A stretch of DNA of 64,000 bases from Pseudomonas marginalis (GTDB lineage Bacteria; Pseudomonadota; Gammaproteobacteria; Pseudomonadales; Pseudomonadaceae), in contig NZ_VTFG01000001.1 of the NCBI RefSeq assembly GCF_008692035.1, positions 682,001 through 746,000 of the forward strand. Reading direction: 5' to 3'. A model generated the notes under the pieces. That model made no database searches. It worked only from the letters and a program-made list of their open reading frames with translations, and had not been told where the DNA came from. This document shows positions 1 to 8,443 of this stretch, one piece after another (position 1 is the first letter of the stretch; every line of letters begins with the position of its first letter). Position numbers and translations under genes: made by a program.

Positions 1-787
1 CCTGACGGTTCCCCATCACAATGATCGGCAAAGGGCGTCCCGCCGCCTTGAACGCCATGGCCGCACCATATCCGTCGCCACCCTGGGTAGCCACGGCATC
101 AATGGTGGGCAGCGACGGCAGCGCCAGCGTCACTTCCCTGCGGGCGACAGAAGCCGTCCAGTTCCCGTAAACGGTCTTGACGAATTTCAGGCCCGGATAG
201 TCGCTGGCGGCCTTGCGAATGCCATCGCTGATGTTTTTATCCGTGGCATCGCCAGCGATGCCGCGGATCTCCAGTAATGTCCCGTTGCCCTTCAGGCGCT
301 CGGCGATGTAGTCCATTTCCACACGGCCCATGGCGGACCAGTTGTAATCCACGGTATAGACACAGGGCTCGGTGATCAGGCTGGCCATGACGACCACCAC
401 GATGCCGGCGTTGCAGGCATCGCGGATCACCCCGTTGAGGGCCGTGTCGGAGGCAGCGAGGATCACGATGGCATCGACGCCCTTGACGATCATGTCCTGG
501 ATATGGGCCGCCTGTTCCGAAGCCGAGTTATTGGCGCTGACGACGGGAGCCTCACGGATCAAGCCCTCCTTTTGCGCCTGGAGCGCAATTTCCTGCCAGT
601 TGCGCACCATCACCTTGCGAAAATCGCTGCCTGCGTAGGAATTGCTGAAGGCAATGCTGTAGCTCGCGGTAGGGCCGCTGGCGATGCCCTCGGCGGCAGC
701 CTGGGCCGGATTGGCGGCAACCATCGCCAGCCCCGCCACGCAGCCGGCGAAGCGCCTCAAGATCGTGTGGATCGACTGGGTGTTCAT
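1..787 (-). CDS. Sugar-type ABC transporter periplasmic binding protein (3' end cut by window)
   Basis: The reverse strand reads without stop from an ATG at 787 to the window edge, so only the first ~262 codons are seen. The product starts MNTQSIHTILRRF, followed by a hydrophobic signal segment ending near AQAAAE. It continues with the pattern of a periplasmic-binding-protein type 4 fold: SIAFSNSYAG near residue 43, then DMIVKGVDAIVILAASD around residue 95. Such proteins deliver a sugar or similar small ligand to an ABC permease; the ligand cannot be read here. The start at 787 is preferred over an upstream ATG at 799 because GGAG lies 6 nt before it. Permease and ATPase genes would be expected to the left, outside the window. 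Confidence 0.85.
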   Translation of the reverse strand, partial: MNTQSIHTILRRFAGCVAGLAMVAANPAQAAAEGIASGPTASYSIAFSNSYAGSDFRKVMVRNWQEIALQAQKEGLIREAPVVSANNSASEQAAHIQDMIVKGVDAIVILAASDTALNGVIRDACNAGIVVVVMASLITEPCVYTVDYNWSAMGRVEMDYIAERLKGNGTLLEIRGIAGDATDKNISDGIRKAASDYPGLKFVKTVYGNWTASVARREVTLALPSLPTIDAVATQGGDGYGAAMAFKAAGRPLPIIVMGNRQ

Positions 788-1229
788 GCTGTTCTCCATC
801 GTGCTTGGCATTTACCAACAGTTATCCACCCGCTCCGGCTTACAGCCTGGATCGACGGCGTGTTCTGGTTGGAGCCGTTGGCCCCCACATTGGAGATTTT
901 CAAGCAGGTGAGGTGTGGGGCAGGCATTGAACGTTTCCCTGTATGCCGCGTGCGGGTTGTTGCGTGAGCCGTTGAAAACGCCTGAAGACCACCCACCGGC
1001 TGTCGCCAACGTCAATGACTTTGCCAGGGTCGGAGCCCTTGGCGGCCGAACATTGAAACCCGTAGATGGCTCGCATTGGCAATGAGCATAGTATCAAAGT
1101 GCCCGCTTTGCTTGCGGTCTGTAAACGGATGCGGCGCTCTTAGCCATAGTTTTGTGTTTGACTGCCGCCCCACCCAACCCTGCCTGCTGTTCTACGCTTG
1201 TTGCTCGACCCACTTATCGGAGACCCGAC
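788..1229. other. Intergenic region between divergent genes
   Basis: About 440 bases between the divergently read binding-protein gene and the isochorismatase-type gene; I see no convincing gene. The near-palindrome GCTCGCATTGGCAATGAGC at 1069-1087 could be an operator for either promoter. That is inference from symmetry only. Confidence 0.4.
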
Positions 1230-1835
1230 ATGAACCCACACACCACCGCCCTGGTGCTGATCGAATACCAGAACGACTTCACCACCCAAGGCGGCGTGTT
1301 CCATGACGCCGTCAAGGACGTCATGCACACGTCCAATATGCTCGCGAACACCGCCACCACGGTTGAACAGGCGCGCACGCTCGGCGTGAAGATCATCCAC
1401 CTGCCGATCCAGTTCGCCGAGGGCTACCCGGAGCTGACCACCCGCGACTACGGGATTCTCAAGGGCGTTGCCGATGGCAGCGCTTTCCGCGCCGGCAGCT
1501 GGGGTGCCGACATCAGCGAGGCGATTACCCGGGAAGCCGGCGACATTCTCGTGGAGGGCAAGCGCGGGCTGGACGGTTTCGCCACCACGGGCCTGGACCT
1601 GGTGCTGCGCAACAATGGTATCCAGACTCTGGTGGTGGCGGGCTTCCTGACCAATTGCTGTGTCGAAGGCACGGTACGATCAGGTTATGAGAAGGGCTAC
1701 AACGTGGTGACCCTGATCGATTGCACCGCGACCTTTACCGACGAACAACAACAGGCAGCCGAACGCTTCACGCTGCCGATGTTTTCCAGGACGTTGCAAC
1801 ACACCGAGTTTCTCGACGGGCTGAACGCCCGGTAG
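1230..1835 (+). CDS. Isochorismatase-family cysteine hydrolase (full-length copy)
   Basis: A 201-aa protein of the isochorismatase/nicotinamidase fold. The catalytic triad of the family is visible: Asp16 in IEYQNDF, Lys111 in EGKRGLDGF and Cys144 in TNCCVEGT, preceded by the usual cis-peptide region VVAGFLTN. Family members hydrolyse amides or vinyl ethers (isochorismate, nicotinamide, N-carbamoyl compounds); the substrate cannot be decided from sequence. The ATG at 1230 follows CGGAGAC and gives a normal family length; the frame stays open upstream but without a ribosome site. A hairpin at 1848-1867 may end the transcript. The C-terminal half is duplicated almost exactly at 15.5 kb, in the same orientation. 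Confidence 0.9.
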   Translation: MNPHTTALVLIEYQNDFTTQGGVFHDAVKDVMHTSNMLANTATTVEQARTLGVKIIHLPIQFAEGYPELTTRDYGILKGVADGSAFRAGSWGADISEAITREAGDILVEGKRGLDGFATTGLDLVLRNNGIQTLVVAGFLTNCCVEGTVRSGYEKGYNVVTLIDCTATFTDEQQQAAERFTLPMFSRTLQHTEFLDGLNAR

Positions 1836-1885
1836 CCATCGCCCAGGAGGCGGCTTTACAGCCGCCTTCGGATTCCCAGCCACCT
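1503..1885 (+). repeat. Long direct repeat, copy A (C-terminal isochorismatase plus downstream hairpin)
   Basis: This ~380-bp segment recurs at about 15506-15888 in the same orientation, roughly 14.0 kb away. It spans the last ~108 codons of the hydrolase and ~45 bp behind the stop. Inside the coding part the substitutions I compared are nearly all silent. Confidence 0.9.
1848..1867 (+). terminator. Hairpin behind the isochorismatase gene
   Basis: Perfect 8-bp stem AGGCGGCT/AGCCGCCT with a 4-nt loop, 12 nt after the stop. There is no clear T-tract, so it may be a weak terminator or a 3'-end stabiliser. The duplicated copy at 15851-15870 carries mismatches in the stem. Confidence 0.5.
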
Positions 1886-1921
1886 GCGACACCCTGGCCG
1901 GGTTCGTTGATCTGAAACACC

Positions 1922-2119
1922 TCAGTTGTCAGGGTGTTCGCTCGCCACTGAATCGGCAGCGTCCACATCAGACATATCCTCCTCAAGGGGGGCATCGTCG
2001 TCCGGCGGCAGCGGGATCTTATCCTCATCACGCCTCGGGTCGTGCCCTGTCTCGTTGTCCGTCCCGCGCGTTACAGCCTGCTGTGAAATGTTGCCCGGGG
2101 CATTCTCATTGATTTCCAT
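1922..2119 (-). CDS. Small acidic hypothetical protein
   Basis: A 65-aa, strongly hydrophilic and acidic protein beginning MEINENAPGNIS, with runs such as PPDDDAPLEEDMSDVDAAD. It has no membrane segment, cysteine or recognisable domain, and composition suggests an intrinsically disordered polypeptide. GGAGAG sits about 6 nt before the ATG at 2119, which supports real translation. It stands alone between convergent and same-strand neighbours. No function can be assigned. Confidence 0.6.
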   Translation of the reverse strand: MEINENAPGNISQQAVTRGTDNETGHDPRRDEDKIPLPPDDDAPLEEDMSDVDAADSVASEHPDN

Positions 2120-2346
2120 GCTGGCTCTCCGTTCTTGGGCTCGGGATATCCGTGCTTAAGGTTGAGAAACGCCATGCCCCCCAGAGTGCCGGGCAACAGA
2201 CGAATGGACGCGCCCAGGCTGGCACAAGGTGACACTGCCGGTGCGTGTTTCGATCCATTCGACGCCGTGGGTATTTGCTGGATGGCGCTGACGGCGGCGC
2301 AATTATCGATGCGATTGAAAGGTGATAGTGCCCGGAGGTGCTTCGT

Positions 2347-2979
2347 TCATTTGTCCAGATTCATTGGTTCATGCATCCGTTCGCCTATTATTGCGCGCAG
2401 CCATGCAGCATGAAATTCCATGTCTTCCAGAGAAGTCCCCTCAGCCAATCGATATTCGAACTCCTTGCCCCTCCGCCCCTGACACACGACGCTGAAATGG
2501 CCATGGCGGTCATAACTGGCGAGCACGTAAGGGCTGATACAAATGATATCGCTGAAGGGCACCTGCACTTCGGCGGGTTTACGGCCGCGACGGGTGACGG
2601 TGAGAGTCAGCAGTTGCCGGTTTTCGTCAAAGGTGAAGGCCAGCACTCTGGACGCAGAGAACATCCACGCGAAAACCAGCCCCATGAGCACAACAACACC
2701 AAGCATAGCCAGGATGAGAGGCGACGTGGTGGGACTCGCCCCATCGCTGGACGATGCGCCTTGCATCGCTTCGAGACCGAAAAGGATCAGCACCGTCACC
2801 CCTATGACCGGCAGGAACATAAGCAGCACAAAACAGAAACCCAATATGGCCGCCCCAGTGCTGCCAAAGGTGGGTAAGTCCGGATTGCCATGCCACATAG
2901 GTGGGTGAGCGCGCGGTTCTTCAGCGCCTGGCGCGGCTGGAGGCGTTGCGATGGGGTGAACTGAAGTTTGATGGGGCAT
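2347..2979 (-). CDS. Hypothetical membrane protein with two transmembrane segments
   Basis: A 210-aa protein. A proline-rich N-terminal tail (residues 1-40) is followed by two hydrophobic helices, about 43-65 (ILGFCFVLLMFLPVIGVTVL) and 88-110 (ILAMLGVVVLMGLVFAWMF). A soluble basic C-terminal half carries FTFDENRQLLTLTVTRRGR, which resembles the PH-like beta-rich domain seen in many small bacterial membrane proteins. The pattern is typical of a conserved hypothetical protein of pseudomonads. No partner or role is evident, and it is not obviously in an operon with its neighbours. Confidence 0.7.
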   Translation of the reverse strand: MPHQTSVHPIATPPAAPGAEEPRAHPPMWHGNPDLPTFGSTGAAILGFCFVLLMFLPVIGVTVLILFGLEAMQGASSSDGASPTTSPLILAMLGVVVLMGLVFAWMFSASRVLAFTFDENRQLLTLTVTRRGRKPAEVQVPFSDIICISPYVLASYDRHGHFSVVCQGRRGKEFEYRLAEGTSLEDMEFHAAWLRAIIGERMHEPMNLDK

Positions 2980-3112
2980 CCAGCAGGCTCCGGGGGGACT
3001 GCGTAGACAGTAGCACTATCGCCAGACAGTCTGGTCCGGTACCCACCGATAAACGTCAACACCTGGCTCGCACTGCCGGCCGGCAGACTGGGGAAAGCCC
3101 TCCCGCAAATGC

Positions 3113-3931
3113 TCAAATCGCAGCCCGCAATTCACGGGGTGACAGGCCATAGTGTGAGCGAAAGCGCACGGCAAAACGGGAGGCGGAGGCGTAGCCGCAG
3201 GCGCTGGCAATTTCACCGATCGGGCGAGACGTTGTCTGCAGCCGTTGTAATGCTGTCGACAGTCGAACGCCCTCCAGAATGTTCCTGAAACTATTACCCT
3301 CGTTCGCCAGTTGGCGACGCAAGGTCGACTCCCCCAGGTTCATGTGCTGTGCGATGCTCGCAACCGTCCAGTCTCTCTCCGGGCTGGCCATTACCAGTTG
3401 CTGCACCCGCTCGCACAAGGGATCGTTGCGCCCCATCAGCAAAGGTCCGGCCTGGCCGCCAAGGCTTAGGCTCAGCAGCACTGCTTCCCCATAATGTGTG
3501 CAGAGTGCCTGCGGGGCGTTTGCATGGATGGCGACCAGCAACTGCTCCCATGCCTGGGTGGTGTGCCTGTCCAGGGGAACGCATAGATCGCTCTTCAGTG
3601 CCCCGCGACCACTCTTGATCTGCTGGCTATATCGGCTGCTGAATTGACGCAATGTCGAGACGGGAAAGGTCACCGCATCGGCGATGTAGTGACCCTGAGG
3701 GCCGGGGAAGTTTGAGATACCCAGCTCGCGCCCGGCCGGCATCAGAATCAGATGCCGAGGCCCTGCGCGCATTTCCCGGTCATCCCATTGCAACAGTTTT
3801 TCCCCCTGCCGCACTCGACACAAGGTGGTCACGAACACCGGCACCCTGGGCAAGGTAAGGGCATGTCGCGCCCGAATGACACAGGCATCGATAATATTTT
3901 CCCGGTGCTGTATGCCGTCACAAGGGCGCAT
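3113..3931 (-). CDS. AraC-family transcriptional regulator
   Basis: A 272-aa regulator. The C-terminal ~100 residues form the double helix-turn-helix of AraC/XylS proteins: WTVASIAQHMNLGESTLRRQL, then RPIGEIASACGYASASRFAVRFR and the closing YGLSPRELR. The N-terminal half (FVTTLCRVRQGEKLLQWDDR, LILMPAGRELGI) fits a cupin-like sensor domain. It starts 5 nt after the stop of the PEBP gene on the same strand, so both are probably one transcript. A pair of 17-bp direct repeats with a 21-bp period lies upstream of that unit (4538-4575), the geometry of AraC half-sites, so autoregulation is plausible but inferred. Confidence 0.9.
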   Translation of the reverse strand: MRPCDGIQHRENIIDACVIRARHALTLPRVPVFVTTLCRVRQGEKLLQWDDREMRAGPRHLILMPAGRELGISNFPGPQGHYIADAVTFPVSTLRQFSSRYSQQIKSGRGALKSDLCVPLDRHTTQAWEQLLVAIHANAPQALCTHYGEAVLLSLSLGGQAGPLLMGRNDPLCERVQQLVMASPERDWTVASIAQHMNLGESTLRRQLANEGNSFRNILEGVRLSTALQRLQTTSRPIGEIASACGYASASRFAVRFRSHYGLSPRELRAAI

Positions 3932-3936
3932 GGTTC

Positions 3937-4476
3937 TTAACGTCCGTAAGTGGAAGTAATGGTCGCTTTGGCCAGGACGTTGGCGTTGAGCATGTAACCG
4001 ACCAAGGCTCCGCTGGCCTGGTTGTCGAGCGGTAGCTTATCGGCTTTCAAGGCCCACACGGTGAATTGATAGCGATGGGGTTTATCGCCGACAGGAGGGC
4101 AAGCGCCACCGAACCCCGGCTGGCCATAATCGGTTCGCCCTTGCACAGCACCCGCAGGCAGGTTCGCCCCCACGCCGCTTGGCAAACTATGGGTGGAGGC
4201 TGGCAGGTTGACCACCGTCCAATGCCACCAACCGCTGCCGGTGGGGGCATCGGGATCGTAAACGGTGATCGCGTAACTTTTGGTCCCTGCGGGGGCGTTT
4301 TTCCACGAAAGCTCAGGAGACGTGTTGCCACCTTCGCAACCGAAGCCCTGGAACACTTCGCGACGGGTCAACGGGCGGTTGTCTGCAATATCCCGGCTGG
4401 TCAGTGAGAAATCCGCAGCGTAGCCACTGAGTGTGACGGCCATGGAAAGTGCTGGCAGGATCAATCTGATGTTCAT
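3937..4476 (-). CDS. YbhB/YbcL-type PEBP (Raf kinase inhibitor-like) protein, exported
   Basis: A 179-aa phosphatidylethanolamine-binding-protein homologue. Residues 1-21 form a signal peptide ending at YAADFSL. The family signature follows: GCEGGNTSPELSWKNAP, then YAITVYDPDAPTGSGWWHW (the DPDAP and GxWHW parts of the ligand pocket), and later the GGACPPVGDKPHRYQFTVWAL block. Bacterial members are small periplasmic or cytoplasmic proteins of unclear physiological role. It is the first gene of a probable two-gene unit with the AraC regulator downstream. Confidence 0.9.
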   Translation of the reverse strand: MNIRLILPALSMAVTLSGYAADFSLTSRDIADNRPLTRREVFQGFGCEGGNTSPELSWKNAPAGTKSYAITVYDPDAPTGSGWWHWTVVNLPASTHSLPSGVGANLPAGAVQGRTDYGQPGFGGACPPVGDKPHRYQFTVWALKADKLPLDNQASGALVGYMLNANVLAKATITSTYGR

Positions 4477-4537
4477 CGCGGCTCCATCTGAGTCTGAAAG
4501 TGAAGCTCGAGTCTAGGTTGAACAAAACCGGGAGACT

Positions 4538-4575
4538 GTGCCGAAATGCTCGATAACAGTGCCGAAATGCTCGAT
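4538..4575 (-). promoter_or_regulatory. Direct repeat with 21-bp period, candidate AraC-type operator
   Basis: The 17-mer GTGCCGAAATGCTCGAT occurs twice without mismatch at 4538-4554 and 4559-4575, separated by AACA. The 21-bp period puts both copies on one face of the helix, like the paired half-sites of AraC-family activators. The site is 62-100 bp before the start of the PEBP gene, whose operon ends with an AraC-family gene. Confidence 0.65.
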
Positions 4576-4615
4576 TGTCCGGACGAACGATGGCTCTCCA
4601 CGTGCCCGACGACCT

Positions 4616-5098
4616 TCAGATGCTCAAGAGCTCGCTGACGGGCAGTCGATGAGTGGTCTTCATCTCTCGCAGGGAGAGGTTCGAGCGAATACTGGAAACC
4701 CCAGGGAGCTTCCTCAGCACTGTTTCGACAAAGCGGCTATAGCTGTCCAGGTCCCGTGCAACCACCTCAAGGAGAAAGTCCGCCTCCCCCGTTGTGTTAT
4801 GGCAACTCAATACCTGCGGGGCCGCCTGGATAATCTTTTCAAACGTTGCCGTGGCTTCTTCGCTGTGATCCGTGCAGGAGATCTGGACAAAGGCCTTCAG
4901 GCCCAGCCCGAGTTTCTTTCGATTGAGAATGGCCTGGTATCCCTCGATAACCCCGCATTCCTCCAGCCGTCTTTGCTTGCGCCAACAGGACGCTTCGCTG
5001 AGGGACAGCTGCTCGGCCAGCTTGACATTCGACAGCTTGCCGTCCCGCTGCAAACGCTCCGATATTGCAATGTCCGCCTTGTCGAGCTGCTCAATCAT
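4616..5098 (-). CDS. Lrp/AsnC-family transcriptional regulator
   Basis: A 160-aa regulator from the ATG at 5098, which has AAGGGG 6 nt upstream; a TTG at 5113 would add five residues and has no such site. The N-terminal winged helix-turn-helix reads ISERLQRDGKLSNVKLAEQL then LSEASCWRKQRRLEECGVI. The C-terminal part is the RAM/ligand-binding domain, with VLSCHNTTGEADFLLEVVARD and IRSNLSLREMK. Family members sense amino acids or related metabolites. It is divergent from the zinc alcohol dehydrogenase gene across a 143-bp gap holding AT-rich repeats, so that gene and the regulator itself are likely targets. Confidence 0.93.
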   Translation of the reverse strand: MIEQLDKADIAISERLQRDGKLSNVKLAEQLSLSEASCWRKQRRLEECGVIEGYQAILNRKKLGLGLKAFVQISCTDHSEEATATFEKIIQAAPQVLSCHNTTGEADFLLEVVARDLDSYSRFVETVLRKLPGVSSIRSNLSLREMKTTHRLPVSELLSI

Positions 5099-5132
5099 GA
5101 AATACCCCTTCAAATTCTCGCCTAAAAATGAA

Positions 5133-5185
5133 GGTTAATTTCAATTCTTGCGTTCGGTCAATTGCAAATTGAAAGGTAATTTCAA
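5133..5185. promoter_or_regulatory. Repeated AT-rich boxes in the divergent promoter
   Basis: GGTTAATTTCAA at 5133-5144 and GGTAATTTCAA at 5175-5185 are near copies about 42 bp apart, four helical turns. A related string GGTAATTTGAA at 5232-5242 overlaps the ribosome site of the dehydrogenase. The arrangement suits an Lrp-type regulator, which binds repeated degenerate AT-rich sites. Assignment is inferred from position. Confidence 0.5.
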
Positions 5186-5241
5186 GGCGCTCATTCATAA
5201 TGGCAATGCCTGAATCGCCCCTCCAAGCCGAGGTAATTTGA

Positions 5242-6282
5242 ATGAAAGCAGTCGTCTACGAAGCCTTTTCCAAGCCGCCGCGCCTGATGAACGTGGCAGA
5301 CCCATCCCCGGAACGCCATGGCGTGGTGATCCAGGTGCTTGGCACCGGGGTGTGCCGCAGCGACTGGCATGGCTGGAAAGGTCATGACCCCGACATTGAA
5401 CTGCCCCATGTACCGGGTCATGAGCTGGCGGGCATCGTGGCCGAGGTGGGCCACGACGTCACGCGGTGGAAGGTCGGCGACCGGGTGACCGTGCCGTTCG
5501 TGGGTGGCTGTGGTGCTTGTGCGCAGTGCAACAGCGGCAATCAGCAGGTGTGCCACACGCAATTCCAGCCGGGCTTCACTCATTGGGGCTCTTTTGCCGA
5601 GTACGTCGGCATCCACCAGGCCGATCTGAACCTGGTCGCGCTGCCCGAGAGCATGGACTTCGCAACCGCTGCAAGCCTGGGTTGTCGCTTCGCCACCTCG
5701 TTCCGTGCAGTCGTCGACCAAGGCAACGTCAGCGCCGGTCAGTGGGTCGCGGTTCACGGCTGCGGAGGTGTCGGCCTGTCTGCGGTGATGATCGCCCAGA
5801 CCATTGGCGCGAACGTGATCGCCATCGATATTTCCCAGGAAAAACTCGATATGGCACGCGCCCTCGGCGCTGTCGCCACCATCAATGCCCAGTGCGTCGC
5901 GGACGTCACCGAAGCCGTGCTGGAAATCACCCAGGGCGGTGCCCACGTCTCGCTGGACGCCTTGGGCCACCCAACCACCTGTTTCAACTCCATCAACAAC
6001 CTGCGCCGTCGCGGCAAGCACGTCCAGGTCGGGCTGATGCTCGCTGATCACGCCACGCCGGCCATCCCCATGGGCAAGGTTATCGCCCATGAACTTGAGA
6101 TCTACGGTAGCCACGGCATGCAGGCGCATCGCTATGGCGCCATGATCGAGATGATCACCTCAGGCAAGCTGGCGCCTGAAAAACTCGTGGGCAAAACCAT
6201 CAGCCTGGAACAGTCCATCGACGCGTTGACGAACATGGACCGCTTCGAGACGGCAGGGGTAACCGTCATAACCGAGTTTTGA
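5242..6282 (+). CDS. Zinc-dependent alcohol dehydrogenase
   Basis: A 346-aa medium-chain dehydrogenase. The catalytic-zinc residues are seen in GVCRSDWHG (Cys) and [10 protein letters not shown] (His-Glu). The structural zinc loop [17 protein letters not shown] has all four cysteines. The nucleotide fold carries [14 protein letters not shown] near residue 175 and an Asp-ending strand (AIDIS), which suggests NAD rather than NADP. It oxidises an alcohol or reduces an aldehyde; the substrate is unknown. GAGG lies 8 nt before the start. The divergent Lrp-type regulator probably controls it. Confidence 0.92.
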   Translation: MKAVVYEAFSKPPRLMNVADPSPERHGVVIQVLGTGVCRSDWHGWKGHDPDIELPHVPGHELAGIVAEVGHDVTRWKVGDRVTVPFVGGCGACAQCNSGNQQVCHTQFQPGFTHWGSFAEYVGIHQADLNLVALPESMDFATAASLGCRFATSFRAVVDQGNVSAGQWVAVHGCGGVGLSAVMIAQTIGANVIAIDISQEKLDMARALGAVATINAQCVADVTEAVLEITQGGAHVSLDALGHPTTCFNSINNLRRRGKHVQVGLMLADHATPAIPMGKVIAHELEIYGSHGMQAHRYGAMIEMITSGKLAPEKLVGKTISLEQSIDALTNMDRFETAGVTVITEF

Positions 6283-6609
6283 CCCATAGCGCCACCCTGA
6301 ACATCCACCTATCAAGGGCTTGCCTGATTAACCTCATGCAGGCCCTTGTTTCCTTCGCACGAATTTCCGGCCGCTTTGACAAAGGATCAGGCGCCCACGG
6401 AAATATTTAATAGACTAATGATTAGCGCGCAATAATTTATCGCAACTATCACCTCGATTCATTTTTTTGAATTCCTCACTGTACGCATCGCCGCCAGGAT
6501 GACAGTCAGCGCCAATGTGCCGCCTGCAAAGGCAGCCCTTGTTCGTGATCAACAAAAACTGACGCAGGGGCTGCCCCCTCCCCTGACACCTCGGCCTTCG
6601 GAGGCCTAT
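6283..6609 (+). terminator. Intergenic region with a terminator-like hairpin
   Basis: About 330 bases without a supported gene. CAAGGGC (6313-6319) and GCCCTTG (6342-6348) form a stem followed by TTTCCTT, a probable terminator for the dehydrogenase. The next ~130 bases are AT rich and probably contain the promoter of the chemoreceptor. An open frame enters from 6499, but the ribosome site points to 6610 as start. Confidence 0.5.
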
Positions 6610-8235
6610 ATGAAACTAAGATCCTTGAATATCGCGCGCAGAGCGTTCGTCTGCTTCGGTCTGATCACCCTCTTGCTGATCAGTTTGGCAGGCTTCTCCT
6701 ATTTACAAATCGGTCATTTGCGCACGGCGGAGCAGAACATCGAGCAAAACTCCCTGCCGAGCATCCAGGTGATTGACGATATTCAGATCGCCCTTCTGCA
6801 TGCGCGCCTTGAGAGTATCCGCATGCTCTCGAGTACCTCCAAAGACGTGCATGATGCGTCGCTGTCAAAGGTCGAAGAGGCCATGCGAACGCTTGAAGCG
6901 AAGAGCGCGTTTTATCGTGACAACCTGATCTCCGGCGAACAGGATCAACTGCAGTTTGAGAAGGCCAGCCAAACAATGGATGCCTACATTGAGGGCCTGA
7001 AAAAAGTACTCGCCCTCGATCAGCCTGACCATGAACAAGCGATCACGTTCGCCAACACCGAGCAGGCACAGCGGGCCAGTGCCTATCAAGAGCAGCTCAC
7101 ACTTCTACGTGAGCAAAATGCACGCCAGGCGGTTTTGTCGGGGCAGGATGCAGCAGAGGTTTATACCCATAGCGTCAGGGTACTGATAGCTGTGCTGGTG
7201 GTGGCTTTTGCGCTCACTACCCTGCTGGCCACGTTGTTCACCAACAGTATTGTGAACCCCATCAGTTCGTCCCTGAAACTGGCGGAAGATATCGCGGCCG
7301 GCGACCTTACCCATGACCTGGAAGTCACCGGTTCGGATGAAGCATCCCGCTTGATGCATGCGCTCAATATCATGCAGAAGAACCTCCGGAGCACGATACT
7401 GGAAATATCAGGCGCCTCAGCTCAACTCAGCAGCGCTGCCGTCGAAATGATTTCGATCACGGAAAGTGCTGATCGCACCTTGCAACAGCAGAACAGCGAG
7501 ATAGAGCAGGCTGCCACGGCCGTCACCGAGATGAGCGCTGCTGTCGAAGAGGTTGCCCGCAATGCCAACTCCACCTCGGAAGCCGCAATGCAGTCCAGCC
7601 TGGCAGCCGATCTTGGCAATAAAAGGGTCACTGAAACGCTCACGGCCATGCGCGGCCTGACGGGGTTAGTCGAAGTTTCCTCGGAGCAGGTAAAAGCGCT
7701 AGCAGGCCAGGCGCAAGACATCAGCAAGGTACTCGGCGTTATCCGGGCGATTGCCGAGCAAACCAATCTGCTGGCGTTGAACGCTGCAATTGAAGCAGCC
7801 CGCGCAGGAGAACAAGGCCGCGGTTTTGCAGTGGTCGCCGACGAAGTCAGGGCACTGGCGCACCGCACCCAAACCTCTACCCAGGAAATTGAACAGATGA
7901 TCTCGACGATTCAAACAGGCTCCTCAGCCGCCGTCGAATCGATGCAGATGAGCACGTCTGAGGTCTACAGCACGCGAGATACGGCGGAGCAAGCCGGCCA
8001 GTCGCTGCGCCAGATCATAGATTCCGTACTCGAAATCAACGATCGCAATATCCAGATCGCAACCGCCTCCGAGGAACAGGCTCACGTAGCGCGTGATGTG
8101 GATCGCAGCCTGATAAGCATCCGCGACCTTGCCGTTCAAAGCAGCGAAGGCACTCGCCAGACGCTGACGGCAAGTAATGAGCTGTCACGGTTGGCTGTAA
8201 ACCTGAACGACCTGGTGCTTCGCTTCAGAACTTAG
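6610..8235 (+). CDS. Methyl-accepting chemotaxis protein
   Basis: A 541-aa chemoreceptor. The first transmembrane helix is near residues 14-32 ([18 protein letters not shown]). A periplasmic helical ligand-binding domain of about 150 residues follows (four-helix-bundle type). The second helix is near residues 190-212 ([20 protein letters not shown]). Then come a HAMP domain with [18 protein letters not shown] and the long signalling hairpin. The conserved tip reads [20 protein letters not shown] with [15 protein letters not shown]. It lacks an obvious C-terminal CheR-docking pentapeptide. The ATG at 6610 has GGAGG at the right distance. The ligand is unknown and no che genes are nearby, as usual for dispersed receptors. 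Confidence 0.93.
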   Translation: MKLRSLNIARRAFVCFGLITLLLISLAGFSYLQIGHLRTAEQNIEQNSLPSIQVIDDIQIALLHARLESIRMLSSTSKDVHDASLSKVEEAMRTLEAKSAFYRDNLISGEQDQLQFEKASQTMDAYIEGLKKVLALDQPDHEQAITFANTEQAQRASAYQEQLTLLREQNARQAVLSGQDAAEVYTHSVRVLIAVLVVAFALTTLLATLFTNSIVNPISSSLKLAEDIAAGDLTHDLEVTGSDEASRLMHALNIMQKNLRSTILEISGASAQLSSAAVEMISITESADRTLQQQNSEIEQAATAVTEMSAAVEEVARNANSTSEAAMQSSLAADLGNKRVTETLTAMRGLTGLVEVSSEQVKALAGQAQDISKVLGVIRAIAEQTNLLALNAAIEAARAGEQGRGFAVVADEVRALAHRTQTSTQEIEQMISTIQTGSSAAVESMQMSTSEVYSTRDTAEQAGQSLRQIIDSVLEINDRNIQIATASEEQAHVARDVDRSLISIRDLAVQSSEGTRQTLTASNELSRLAVNLNDLVLRFRT

Positions 8236-8366
8236 TAATTGCCGTAGCGCGCCATTTCGGGTGAATGACACATGCCTGCAAACACCGTGGGGCGCGCTCG
8301 GTAAAACTCACCTTTTTTTCACGTTTTTTTTTCATTCCCGGCTCTACATTCGCCGCGCCTCAGCAT

Positions 8367-8385
8367 GCAAATGATTCCTATTGGT
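8367..8385 (+). promoter_or_regulatory. Fur-box-like sequence upstream of the iron transporter
   Basis: GCAAATGATTCCTATTGG resembles the GATAATGAT-type iron box used by Fur. It is placed about 60-75 bp before the binding-protein gene of a probable ferric-iron importer. The match is partial, so this is a candidate only. Confidence 0.4.
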
Positions 8386-8443
8386 CAGGAATCTCCAGCT
8401 ATATTCCTCAAGCACACCCTCACCATCAGGAGCTTGCCCTCTC

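Noticed and set aside
5191..6129. 312-codon open frame on the minus strand
   Set aside because: Shadow of the zinc alcohol dehydrogenase gene.
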